Under the pieces are notes generated by a model, which was given only the letters and a program-made list of their open reading frames with translations, did no database searches and was not told the origin of the DNA. Positions 1-8,108 of a stretch of DNA of 24,066 nucleotides are shown here, one piece after another. The stretch comes from Acidimicrobiales bacterium (GTDB lineage: Bacteria > Actinomycetota > Acidimicrobiia > Acidimicrobiales > Poriferisodalaceae). The position numbers and the translations under genes were made by a program. The stretch's first letter is position 1, and every line of letters starts with the position of its first letter. The stretch is from contig JAGQSP010000151.1 in assembly GCA_020439485.1 (NCBI GenBank), positions 1 through 24,066 on the forward strand, given 5' to 3'.

Positions 1-14
1 TCTACTGTTCGGCT

Positions 15-962
15 ATGGGGGAATTTCCAAGACAACTGGTCGCCGTTTCGGGGCCCATCGACGCAGACAAGCTCGACGGCGTAGCCGCAGGGATGGGCGC
101 CTGGGGTGACCACACCAGATCCCTGCTCGACAAAGGAATCGTGTCGCCAGACATGATCTGTGGCCAGACGCTGTTCCTGCTTTCGAACCAGCCGCGCAAT
201 CCGAACAGAGCCCAACACATACCCGGCGGGGCCGGAGGTGTCGCGGGAGGCGTGTGGGTCCGCGAGCGCTACACCATTCACCGGCCGCTCGAGCGAACCG
301 ACGTGTTCACCGTGACCGGCCAAACGGTCGGGCGACATGTGCGCAAGGGACGCCGATACGGCAACAACACCAGCCAGACCTTCGACTCGTCCGGAAACCT
401 GGTGGCCAGCAACATCAGCACAGGCCTGATGTCCTACGTTCCCGACCCCGACCTGGCCGATGGCGCAGAAGGAATCACCGGTGACGAGTTGGTGGCGGTT
501 GGCCCAGACGGCGACGCGGCCATGTCCAACCCACACCTCGATCGCCTTGCCGAGCTGTCGGTCGGCGATGTGTTCGGTGGCCATGACGTGACGGTGAGCC
601 TCGAGATGATGGCCGCCCGCGACACCAAGAACCCATCCAATCCCATCCACTCCGACCCCGAGCTGGCGAAAAAGGCCGGGCTGCGGCGCCCCATTGCCGG
701 CGGCAACCACGTGCTGTCGTTCGTGCTCGAGGTGCTTATGGATGCCATCGGAACAGAGGGCTTGTTGCACGGAAGCTCGTTCGACGTCAGGTGGAAGGCA
801 CCGGTCGAGGACGGCGTGGTCATCGTGCCCACAGCAACGGTGATCGAAACGGGTGACAGCTCGGGCGTGGACATGGTGGTGTTCGACACCGAAGCCAGGC
901 TCGGAGCCGACGGGCCCGTGGCCATGACCGCACGAGTCTGCGTGCCGGCAGCACGCTCATGA
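15..962 (+). CDS. MaoC-like double-hotdog acyl-CoA dehydratase/hydratase
   Basis: A 315-aa protein whose C-terminal half carries the R-specific enoyl-CoA hydratase signature: NPIHSD at residues 209-214, then A-KK-AGLRRPIAGGNH to about 232. The length fits a double-hotdog MaoC/FAS1-type dehydratase with an N-terminal fold (about 1-145) and a catalytic C-terminal fold (about 175-315). Family members add or remove water at the C2-C3 bond of acyl-CoA thioesters in the cytoplasm. The usual catalytic pair is D-x-N-P-I-H; here the Asp position (207) is Pro and the nearest upstream Asp is D203, so activity is uncertain. The stop overlaps the next start by ATGA, so it is coupled to the CoA-transferase, which supports a shared CoA-ester degradation step. 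The reading frame is open to the window edge, so the true start may lie upstream of the ATG used here. Confidence 0.75.
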   Translation: MGEFPRQLVAVSGPIDADKLDGVAAGMGAWGDHTRSLLDKGIVSPDMICGQTLFLLSNQPRNPNRAQHIPGGAGGVAGGVWVRERYTIHRPLERTDVFTVTGQTVGRHVRKGRRYGNNTSQTFDSSGNLVASNISTGLMSYVPDPDLADGAEGITGDELVAVGPDGDAAMSNPHLDRLAELSVGDVFGGHDVTVSLEMMAARDTKNPSNPIHSDPELAKKAGLRRPIAGGNHVLSFVLEVLMDAIGTEGLLHGSSFDVRWKAPVEDGVVIVPTATVIETGDSSGVDMVVFDTEARLGADGPVAMTARVCVPAARS

Positions 963-3394
963 GTGCGCGTCCACTCGCCGGTGTGCGAGTGATCGAACTG
1001 GCAAACCGATCGGCAGCCTTGGCCGGACGAATCCTGGCCGACCTCGGTGCCGAGGTGATCATGGTCGAACCTCCGGGCGGCTCGCAGATACGCCACGAAG
1101 GACCCCACCTGGGCGGCATCGCCGACGGTGAGCGTTCGTTCGCCCACCTGTACTTCGACATCAACAAGCTGTCGGTGGTTCTGGATCTGGACGACCCGCA
1201 GGACATGGCGCGGTTCGAGGCGCTGGTCAGCACGGCCGACGTGCTGATCGACACCGAAGCACCCGGCCGCCTGGACGCCCTGGGTGCGTTCCACGCAAGA
1301 CTGCGCTCGGCAAACCCGGGGTTGATCCAATGTTCGGTCACCCCGTTCGGGCTCGACACCGCTTGGAAAGACCGAGCGGCGAACGACCTGGTGGCGTGCG
1401 CCGCCGGCGGGCTCGTGTGGGTGTCGGGATCGCCGCGCGGGGTTCCGGTTCAGGGAGCAGCAAACCCGTCGTACACGATGGCCGGTTTGGCGGCCGCCTC
1501 GGCCGTGATGATCGCCCTGCACCAACGCGACCTGGGAGCGTCCGACGCCCGAGGCAGCGGACAGCACATCGACATCTCGCTGCAAGAAGCAGCTGCGCTG
1601 GCAGTCATGCAGACGAACACACCAAGCGCTTGGGTTTGGCACAAGCGCATCCCCGCCCGCCCGGGCCTGTCGGCGGCGATGCCGTGTCGAGATGGCAAGT
1701 TCGTAGGCCTGCTGGTGCGCCCAGACCGTTTCGACGGCTTCCTGGCGTGGGCCGAGCGCGAGGGAATCGATCATGGCATGACCGCAGACGACTGGCACTA
1801 CGCCCGTCTCGAGTCACCTCGCCAGGGCAACCCCGTATCGGAGACGACCCTGGCGCTGGCGGCCAAGCTGACGCGAGATCAGTTCGTTGCCGGAGCGCTC
1901 GAGGCCGACATCATCTGCCTGCCGGTGCTGGACTTCCCCGACCTGGAGAAGACCGAGCAGTTCAGGGTGAACGATCAGTTCATAGACGTCGAACACGAAC
2001 TGTTCGGCACCCTGGGCAGCCTCCGGTCGCCCGTCGATGCCGTAGGGCAGGTGCCACAGCGCCGCGCGCCGCTGCTTGGCGAACACCAGGACCTTGCTGC
2101 AGAGGCCCAACCGGTGGCGGCGAAAAGCGCCAGCGCACCAGCCGTGGTGCCGAACGATCCGGCCCGGGCTCTCGAGGGCCTCCGGGTGGTCGACTTCGGG
2201 TGGGTGTTGGCCGCCCCCATCGGGACGCGGATTCTGGCCAGCTTCGGGGCCGAGGTGATCAGGGTCGAATCGAGCACCAAACCCGACTCGATGCGCAGCC
2301 AGATAGGTCCCGATGGCAAGCCAGACCCAGACCTCGGCGGTCTGCACAACGTCGTCAACGCCGGCAAGAAGTCGCTTGCGGTAGACCTCACCACCGACGC
2401 CGGCCGGGCGCTGGTGATCGAGCTGATCGCAACAGCAGACGTAGTGGTCAACAACTTCCGTCCCGGATCGCTCGAGCGAATGGGCTTGGGCTACGAGGTC
2501 TTGCAGGCCGCGAAACCCGACCTGATCTTGCTGAACATGCCAGGCGCACACAGACACGGTCCGTGGGCTCGCCGGCCGAGCATGGGCAACATCTTGATGG
2601 CAGCGTCGGGCTTCAACATGCTGACGGGCTTCGCCGACGAACGCCCGCGAGGCATCGGCGTGGCCTACCCAGATTTCACCTCGCCCCATCTGTTGGTGTC
2701 GACAGTGCTGGCTGCGGTACGCCAGCGCGAAAAGACCGGCGAGGGAGCCGAGCTGCACCTGCCACAGCTTTCGGGCCTGCTGTCGTTGCTGGGCGCCGAG
2801 TGGATGCAGTTCAAAGCCACAGGAGCACAGCCCGCGCCGAACGCCAACCGGCATCCCGACCTTTGCCCCCATGGCGTGTTTCGAGCCGCCGACGAGATGA
2901 TCCCCGAAACCGGTGCCCAGCTCGACGCCTGGGTGGCGATTGCCGTTGACGGACAGGATCAGTGGCGGTCGTTCTGCCAGGCCGCAGGCCATGTCGAGTG
3001 GCTGAACGACGAGCGGTTCGCAACCCACGCCGACCGCAAGGCCAACGAGGACGCGCTCGACGAGCTGATCAACCGGTGGAGCTCGACGCTGGACAAGTGG
3101 CAGGTCACCGAGCTGCTGCAGGCGGCGGGCATTGCGGCGGCACCTGTCGAGAACCTTCGCGACATGCTCGAGCTCGATCCTCAACTGGGCCGCCACTACC
3201 AGCAGACCTCCCAGCCACTGCGCCCCGACCTCGAGATACCCGTCGACCGCGAGGCTGCCCGCTGGGTTGGCGCCGAGCTGTGGCTCGACCGCTCGCCGGC
3301 GGTCGGCGAGCACAACGAATACGTCGTGCAGACCTTGCTCGGGCGCACAGATGACCAGTTCGTTCAGCTGATGGTGGACGGCACCCTGGGTTGA
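959..3394 (+). CDS. Tandem-fused CaiB/BaiF (family III) CoA-transferase
   Basis: An 811-aa protein made of two family III CoA-transferase units, about residues 5-385 and 403-811; single-unit members are about 400 aa. Both halves begin with the same pattern (LAGVRVIELAN... and LEGLRVVDFGW..., then ILA-GAEVI-VE). Family III enzymes move CoA between carboxylic acids through a covalent aspartyl intermediate. In the C-terminal half the Asp is present as YPDFTSP (D572). At the equivalent place the N-terminal half reads ANPSYTMAG (169-177) with no Asp. The inference is an active C-terminal half and a structural or regulatory N-terminal half. It follows the MaoC-like gene with a 4-nt overlap, which points to one operon for activating and hydrating an acyl substrate. 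The substrate cannot be named from sequence. Confidence 0.9.
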   Translation: MSARPLAGVRVIELANRSAALAGRILADLGAEVIMVEPPGGSQIRHEGPHLGGIADGERSFAHLYFDINKLSVVLDLDDPQDMARFEALVSTADVLIDTEAPGRLDALGAFHARLRSANPGLIQCSVTPFGLDTAWKDRAANDLVACAAGGLVWVSGSPRGVPVQGAANPSYTMAGLAAASAVMIALHQRDLGASDARGSGQHIDISLQEAAALAVMQTNTPSAWVWHKRIPARPGLSAAMPCRDGKFVGLLVRPDRFDGFLAWAEREGIDHGMTADDWHYARLESPRQGNPVSETTLALAAKLTRDQFVAGALEADIICLPVLDFPDLEKTEQFRVNDQFIDVEHELFGTLGSLRSPVDAVGQVPQRRAPLLGEHQDLAAEAQPVAAKSASAPAVVPNDPARALEGLRVVDFGWVLAAPIGTRILASFGAEVIRVESSTKPDSMRSQIGPDGKPDPDLGGLHNVVNAGKKSLAVDLTTDAGRALVIELIATADVVVNNFRPGSLERMGLGYEVLQAAKPDLILLNMPGAHRHGPWARRPSMGNILMAASGFNMLTGFADERPRGIGVAYPDFTSPHLLVSTVLAAVRQREKTGEGAELHLPQLSGLLSLLGAEWMQFKATGAQPAPNANRHPDLCPHGVFRAADEMIPETGAQLDAWVAIAVDGQDQWRSFCQAAGHVEWLNDERFATHADRKANEDALDELINRWSSTLDKWQVTELLQAAGIAAAPVENLRDMLELDPQLGRHYQQTSQPLRPDLEIPVDREAARWVGAELWLDRSPAVGEHNEYVVQTLLGRTDDQFVQLMVDGTLG

Positions 3395-3446
3395 AGCGCC
3401 CGACGAGCTGGCGTGGAGGGGCCCATCGTGTGCACACTGTCTCTCC

Positions 3447-4970
3447 GTGCGAGCCCTCCCCCGCCCCACCGCACCCACACTCGGAGATGTCGTCGCCGGG
3501 CTCAGCGTCGTACTGGCGCTGATCCCCCAAGGGCTCGCATATGCCGAGCTGGCCGGTATGCCAAGTCGCTATGGCCTGGTGGCCGGCACCATCCCTCCGA
3601 TAGCCGCGGCCCTGTTCGTTTCGTCGCCCTACCTCCAAACCGGTCCCACAGCCCTGTCGTCGCTGCTGGTCGCCGGTGCTCTGGCCCACATCGCCATTCC
3701 CGGAACCGCCGACTACATCGAAGCCGCGGCCCTGTTGGCCCTGATGGTCGGTGTGATTCGAATCGCGTTCGGCCTGTTGCGCATGGGCATCTCGGCCTAC
3801 CTGGTCAGCCAGCCCGTGTTGGTTGGCTTCACCACCAGTGCGGCGATATTGATCATCGGGTCTCAGCTGCCCAACATCGTCGGCGCCGGGTCGGATCGTG
3901 ACCGGGTGTTGGTCAGGGCATACGACGTCCTGACCCACCCCGACGGTTGGAACTGGGAGGCGATTGCCGTCGCCGGATTCACCTACGGGCTCATCGTGTT
4001 GTTGCGAAAGATCCACCGGGTGTTCCCCAGCGTGTTGGTGGGCGTGGGTGCCACCTGGCTGGCCGCAGAGATGCTCGACCTCGAGGTAGCCCGCGTCGGC
4101 AGCTTCGAAAGCGGATGGATCGAGCTGCACACCTCGTTCCCGCTCGGCGAGTTCTCGCACCTGCTGGTGCCCGCTTTCGTCATCGCGTTGATCGGCTTCG
4201 CGGAACCCGCCTCGATCGCTCGTACATTCGCCGCCGCCGAACGCAAGCCCTGGAGTGCCAACCGCGAGTTCGTCAGCCAGGGCGTGGCAAACGTGGCGGC
4301 GGCGTTCAGCGGCGGTTACCCGGTGGGTGGCTCGTTCGGACGGTCGGGCCTGAACTACCGTGCCGGCGCCGACACGGCATGGTCGGGCGCCATAACCGGC
4401 ATGGCGATGCTGGCGCTGCTGCCCTTCGCCGGGGTGTTCGAGACCATCCCCAAGGCCGCGCTGGCCGCCGTCGTGGTCAGCGCCGTGTCGAGCCTGCTCG
4501 ACTTCCCGCGCCTGTTCGCCGTGGCCCGGCGCAGTCTGCCGCAGTTCGCCACCGCACTGGCCACGATGGCCGGCACGATGCTGTTCGACCCGCGCATCGA
4601 CCGAGGCATCATCCTGGGTGTCGTGCTGGCCGTCATCGTGCATCTGTGGCGCGAGCTGCCCATACACATCGACCACAGCTACGAAGCGCCCATCCTGTCG
4701 GTGGCGCCGCGGGGGGTTCTGTGGTTCGGCTCGGTCAACCGCATGGTCGAGGTGGCACTGCAGATCGTGGCCGACCACCCCGAGGCCACCCACCTCGAGA
4801 TCGACCTGTCGGGTGTGGGCAGGTTGGACACGACGGCGGCCGGCGAGTTGGGCGAATTCGCCAGAGAGATCCGCGAGAGCGGCATGAACGTCGAGTTCGT
4901 GGGCATCCCACCCCACGCCCAACGCTTGCGCGCCGCTCTGCACGAACCCCTGGGCGACGGCGACGACTAG
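3447..4970 (+). CDS. SulP-family anion transporter with C-terminal STAS domain
   Basis: A 507-aa inner-membrane protein. The SulP signature is clear near the N-terminus: IPQGLAYAELAGMPSRYGL (about 26-44), then the first conserved block ending QTGPTALSSLL. Many hydrophobic helices follow to about residue 400. A cytoplasmic STAS domain occupies about 410-500 and includes DLSGVGRLDTTAAGEL, starting at D453. SulP proteins carry sulfate, bicarbonate or other anions; no carbonic anhydrase or sulfate-assimilation gene is adjacent, so the ion is unknown. The start is GTG because no other ATG/GTG lies upstream in frame after the previous gene's stop; a purine-rich GGAGGGG at 3414-3420 is rather far upstream. 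It converges with the ROK gene 9 nt away, and the stop codon is the loop of a hairpin. Confidence 0.92.
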   Translation: MRALPRPTAPTLGDVVAGLSVVLALIPQGLAYAELAGMPSRYGLVAGTIPPIAAALFVSSPYLQTGPTALSSLLVAGALAHIAIPGTADYIEAAALLALMVGVIRIAFGLLRMGISAYLVSQPVLVGFTTSAAILIIGSQLPNIVGAGSDRDRVLVRAYDVLTHPDGWNWEAIAVAGFTYGLIVLLRKIHRVFPSVLVGVGATWLAAEMLDLEVARVGSFESGWIELHTSFPLGEFSHLLVPAFVIALIGFAEPASIARTFAAAERKPWSANREFVSQGVANVAAAFSGGYPVGGSFGRSGLNYRAGADTAWSGAITGMAMLALLPFAGVFETIPKAALAAVVVSAVSSLLDFPRLFAVARRSLPQFATALATMAGTMLFDPRIDRGIILGVVLAVIVHLWRELPIHIDHSYEAPILSVAPRGVLWFGSVNRMVEVALQIVADHPEATHLEIDLSGVGRLDTTAAGELGEFAREIRESGMNVEFVGIPPHAQRLRAALHEPLGDGDD

Positions 4971-4988
4971 GTCGCGCCCCTAGCCCAG
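4950..4988. terminator. Bidirectional hairpin between convergent SulP and ROK genes
   Basis: The inner stem GGCG-(A bulge)-CGAC pairs with GTCGCGCC (4959-4967 with 4971-4978) around a three-base loop TAG, which is the SulP stop codon. An outer stem CTGGGC/GCCCAG (4950-4955 with 4983-4988) encloses it and spans the end of the ROK gene. A GC-rich hairpin exactly at the meeting point of two converging genes is a plausible shared terminator. It lacks a U-tract, so its efficiency is unknown. Confidence 0.55.
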
Positions 4989-5861
4989 GTGCAGTAGACC
5001 GCGCCGGTAAAGCGACACAGCTGCCGCACCCACCAGCGGGCCGTCCGGTCCAAGCCCTGCGGGCACGATTCGTGTGCCCAGGCTGTGATCGAGCAACGCA
5101 ACCCGGTCTACCTCGGCTTGGGCCGCATGGAAGAAGTCGTCGCCGAAACCCAGCGCCACCGACCCGGCTACGACAGCCAGCTTGAGATCGAGGAGGTTCG
5201 CCACCCCGCCGACAGCCCGGCCCACCAGGGTGCCAGTGCGGCGCCGCCACGTGTCGTCGGCTGCGGCCGCAGGAGCCGAGGTCAACGCCGCAATCGCTGT
5301 GCCTGAGGCTTCGCCTTCCAGCGAACCTCGAATTCCTGCGTGTTCGCGACCGCCCGGATTGACGATCAGGTGACCGATGTGGCCCGCGTTACCGTCGGCC
5401 CCGTCGAGCAATCGCCCCTCGAGCACGATCCCGGCGCCCACACCCGTCGAGACCACCATGGCCAGGTAGTTGGGGCATCCGGCCGCCGCCCCGCGCCAAC
5501 CCTCGCCCAGCGCCAACGCCTTGGCGTCGTTGTCGACATGGGTCACCAAACCAAACCGCTGCTCGAGCCGTTGAGCCAGCGGGAAGTCTCTCCACTGGGC
5601 GATGTTCAGCGGCGAAACCAGGCGTTCGGCCATGCGCATGGGCCCGCCACAGCCCACACCGCAAGACTGCGGAGGTTCGCCCGCGTCGTCGTCGAGGGTG
5701 GCCTGGGCCAGGTCGAAGACGGTGGCCAGCAACTCCTCGCCATCACCAACCGAAGGGGTCGCTATCCGATGGCGCGTCAATATCCGTCCGTCGTCGGCGC
5801 CGACCAGCCCGACCTCGAGCTTGGTGCCTCCGATGTCGATGGCGAGGATGGTGGGCGTCAC
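4980..5861 (-). CDS. ROK-family sugar kinase lacking the zinc motif
   Basis: A 293-aa ROK (repressor/ORF/kinase) protein without an N-terminal helix-turn-helix, so a kinase rather than a regulator. Visible are the phosphate-1 motif AIDIGGTKLEVGLV (7-20), the catalytic motif VDNDAKALALGE (D112 as general base) and the phosphate-2 region STGVGAGIVLEG (138-149). The zinc-binding CxCGxxGCxE is recognisable in outline but reads EHAGIRGSLE (173-182): all three Cys are gone while G176, G179 and E182 remain. The sugar-contacting GExGH is GHIGH (160-164). Known ROK members include glucokinase, fructokinase and ManNAc kinase; the substrate here cannot be assigned. The start is GTG at 5861. It is transcribed away from the MoxR gene and towards SulP. 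Confidence 0.85.
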   Translation of the reverse strand: MTPTILAIDIGGTKLEVGLVGADDGRILTRHRIATPSVGDGEELLATVFDLAQATLDDDAGEPPQSCGVGCGGPMRMAERLVSPLNIAQWRDFPLAQRLEQRFGLVTHVDNDAKALALGEGWRGAAAGCPNYLAMVVSTGVGAGIVLEGRLLDGADGNAGHIGHLIVNPGGREHAGIRGSLEGEASGTAIAALTSAPAAAADDTWRRRTGTLVGRAVGGVANLLDLKLAVVAGSVALGFGDDFFHAAQAEVDRVALLDHSLGTRIVPAGLGPDGPLVGAAAVSLYRRGLLHLG

Positions 5862-5920
5862 CCCAAGAGCTTGTCATCGAAGGGCACCCGCCGCGACACC
5901 ACCCTCCGCCGCGTGCCCCG

Positions 5921-5926
5921 TAGGCT
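5921..5926 (+). promoter_or_regulatory. -10 box of leaderless MoxR operon promoter
   Basis: TAGGCT fits the actinobacterial TANNNT -10 consensus and sits 8 nt before the GTG start of the MoxR gene. That spacing places transcription initiation at or next to the start codon. There is no Shine-Dalgarno sequence in the gap. No convincing -35 element was found. Confidence 0.5.
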
Positions 5927-5934
5927 GAGCCCCT

Positions 5935-6906
5935 GTGACCGAAATCGCCGATCCTCCAAAGACCGCGCCTGCCACGTTCGCTGAGCACTTCGCCGCCATC
6001 CGGGCAAACATCGAACAGGTGATAAAGGGCAAACCCGAGGTAATCGACCGGTCGCTGGTGTGCCTTTTCGCCGGTGGACATCTGCTGGTCGAAGACGTGC
6101 CCGGCGTCGGCAAGACCAGCCTCGCAAAGGCCATCGCCCGCTCGATCGACTGCGACTTCGGTCGTATGCAGTTCACCCCAGATGTGCTGCCCACAGACGT
6201 CGTCGGCGTCAGCATCTGGAACCGCGAGACACGCACATTCGAGTTCCAGCCTGGCCCGGTGTTCGCCAACATCGTTCTGGCCGACGAGATCAACCGCGCA
6301 TCACCCAAGACCCAGGCCGCGCTTCTCGAGGCCATGGAAGAGCGCCAGGTCACCGTCGACGGCGTCAGTCGCCGTCTGGCCGCACCGTTCATGGTGCTGG
6401 CCACCCAGAACCCGATCGAGCACGAGGGCACCTATCCCCTGCCCGAGTCTCAGCTCGACCGCTTCTTGATGCGCATCTCCATCGGCTACCCGTCACCGGC
6501 CGCCGCTGTGGAGATCCTCGACCAGCACGGCGCCGAACCGATCGAGCTGAGCCCGGTGGTGTCGGCCCAGACCGTCACCGCCATGACGGCGGCAGCCCGA
6601 GGTGTTTACGTGGCTCCGGCGCTGAAGTCGTACATGGTCGAACTGGCCGAGGCGTCACGCCAACATCGTTCACTGTCGCTCGGCGTATCGCCACGAGCCA
6701 CCGTGTCGTTGCAGAGCGCAGCCAGAGCACTGGCCGCCTCCAGAGGACGCGACCACGTGCTGCCAGACGACATCAAGGAACTGACCATTCCGGTGCTGTC
6801 GCACCGCCTGGTGTTGGCCCCAGACGCCCAGCTGCAAGGCGGGTCGGTTTCGCAGGTTCTGTCAGAAGTGCTGGCATCGGTACCAGTACCCACCACTGGC
6901 GGCTGA
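5935..6906 (+). CDS. MoxR-family AAA+ ATPase
   Basis: A 323-aa MoxR-type AAA+ ATPase, the usual family length. Walker A is [10 protein letters not shown] (53-62, K60), Walker B VLADEIN (114-120, D117/E118), sensor 1 ATQNP (156-160), and LDRF at 174-177 lies in the Arg-finger region. MoxR proteins act as cytoplasmic chaperone-like ATPases that help assemble or mature partner proteins, often with von Willebrand or DUF58 proteins. It leads a tight operon: the DUF58 gene begins 2 nt after its stop and the transglutaminase gene overlaps that one. The GTG start follows a -10-like TAGGCT by 8 nt, which supports this start as leaderless. Confidence 0.95.
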   Translation: MTEIADPPKTAPATFAEHFAAIRANIEQVIKGKPEVIDRSLVCLFAGGHLLVEDVPGVGKTSLAKAIARSIDCDFGRMQFTPDVLPTDVVGVSIWNRETRTFEFQPGPVFANIVLADEINRASPKTQAALLEAMEERQVTVDGVSRRLAAPFMVLATQNPIEHEGTYPLPESQLDRFLMRISIGYPSPAAAVEILDQHGAEPIELSPVVSAQTVTAMTAAARGVYVAPALKSYMVELAEASRQHRSLSLGVSPRATVSLQSAARALAASRGRDHVLPDDIKELTIPVLSHRLVLAPDAQLQGGSVSQVLSEVLASVPVPTTGG

Positions 6907-6908
6907 GC

Positions 6909-8108
6909 GTGCGGGTTACGCGCCAAGGGTGGCTGCTGCTGGCCCTGGGCCTGTCGATGGTCGTGGGCGGACGGGTCTTCGCGATTTGGGAGCTGTACGT
7001 CCTGGGAGCCGCCGCACTGGTGCTGGTGGGTCTGGCACTGGTCAACACCGGGCTGGCCCGCATCGAGCTTCAGGTGAGCCGGGCCATAACCCCGGTCCGC
7101 CTGTTCGCCGGCAACACCGCCAGGGTCGACATCTCGATCATCAACAAGGGCGGCCGCACCCCCGTACTTCAGTTGAGCGACCCGGTCGAGGGAACTCCAG
7201 GGGCCGAGATGACGGTGGGTCCGCTGTACAGGGGCGAGACCGCCACGGTGGCTTACCAACTCCCTACCGAGCATCGTGGAATCATGGCGGTGGGCCCGCT
7301 CAGCGTTCGCATCGGCGACCCGTTCGGACTGAGCAACCTCGATATCAGGGCCGCCGGCGAGCATCAGGTCACGGTGTACCCGCGGCTGCACCGTATAGAG
7401 CCCGCGCCCTTCACTGTCGGCGACGACTCGCACAACGCTGCACCCACGCCGAACGCGTTGGGTCGCACCGGCGATGACTTCTACGCGCTGCGGCAGTATT
7501 CGGTGGGCGACGACCTGCGCAGGGTTCACTGGAAGTCGACGGCCCGGCACGACGAACTGATGGTGCGCCAAGACGACCAGCCCTGGCAGGGGCGGCTGAC
7601 GATGTTGCTCGACACCAGGCGCAACGGTGCTGACCGCGACCTGTTCGAGTTGGCGATCGAGGTGTCGGCCAGCGTGCTCGACGCCAGCAGCCGACGCCGC
7701 GATCTGATCCGCCTGGTCACCACCGCCAGGGGCGACAGCGGGTTTGCCACCGGAGGAACCCACCTCGAGTCGATCATGCAGTACCTGGCATCGGCCGACC
7801 AGACACCCACGGGCACCCTGTTGGCGGCCCGCGATTCGATTCTCACCCAGGGGGGTGGCGGAGCCCTGGTTGCTTGTCTGGTCGATCCGCCCTCGTCGGA
7901 GATAGACGAGATGCTTCGGATGCGTCGGACCTTCGATCACATCACGGTTGTCATCTGTCGCTCGGGCGGGCAGCCCTCGGGATCGGTCAGGGCGGCAGGG
8001 TCGGGCGCAATGGTCATCGAGACCGCGGATGCAACGTCGTTCGTCAACGCCTGGACAACGGCCCACGGCCGGCCGGTTGCGGCAACTTCCAGCCTGGGGG
8101 CGCGATGA
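6909..8108 (+). CDS. DUF58 domain membrane protein
   Basis: A 399-aa protein with two N-terminal membrane helices (about residues 7-23 and 28-46), a beta-rich middle, and the DUF58 core RTGDDFYALRQYSVGDDLRR followed by VHWKSTARHDELMVRQ at about 185-220. A VWA-like region follows (TMLLDTRRNG and onwards). DUF58 proteins are nearly always encoded beside MoxR ATPases and transglutaminases, as here. The partnership is conserved, but the biochemical role is poorly known; an envelope or assembly function is the usual inference. The GTG start was chosen because it lies 2 nt after the MoxR stop and immediately precedes the first membrane helix; the frame stays open far upstream inside moxR, but that part is antithetical to the MoxR reading. 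Confidence 0.92.
   Translation: MRVTRQGWLLLALGLSMVVGGRVFAIWELYVLGAAALVLVGLALVNTGLARIELQVSRAITPVRLFAGNTARVDISIINKGGRTPVLQLSDPVEGTPGAEMTVGPLYRGETATVAYQLPTEHRGIMAVGPLSVRIGDPFGLSNLDIRAAGEHQVTVYPRLHRIEPAPFTVGDDSHNAAPTPNALGRTGDDFYALRQYSVGDDLRRVHWKSTARHDELMVRQDDQPWQGRLTMLLDTRRNGADRDLFELAIEVSASVLDASSRRRDLIRLVTTARGDSGFATGGTHLESIMQYLASADQTPTGTLLAARDSILTQGGGGALVACLVDPPSSEIDEMLRMRRTFDHITVVICRSGGQPSGSVRAAGSGAMVIETADATSFVNAWTTAHGRPVAATSSLGAR

Noticed and set aside
434..1798. 454-aa open frame on the minus strand across the MaoC and CoA-transferase genes
   Set aside because: Both plus-strand genes are supported by family motifs; the antisense frame is Arg/His/Gln-rich without any domain and arises from high-GC codon use.
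3105..4943. 612-aa minus-strand open frame under the SulP gene
   Set aside because: The sequence is low in hydrophobic residues and rich in Gly, Gln, His and Arg, typical of a GC shadow; SulP motifs on the plus strand are unambiguous.
6060..6908. Extension of the DUF58 frame upstream through the MoxR gene
   Set aside because: The upstream part is Arg/His-rich shadow of MoxR; the membrane helix starts right after the GTG at 6909.
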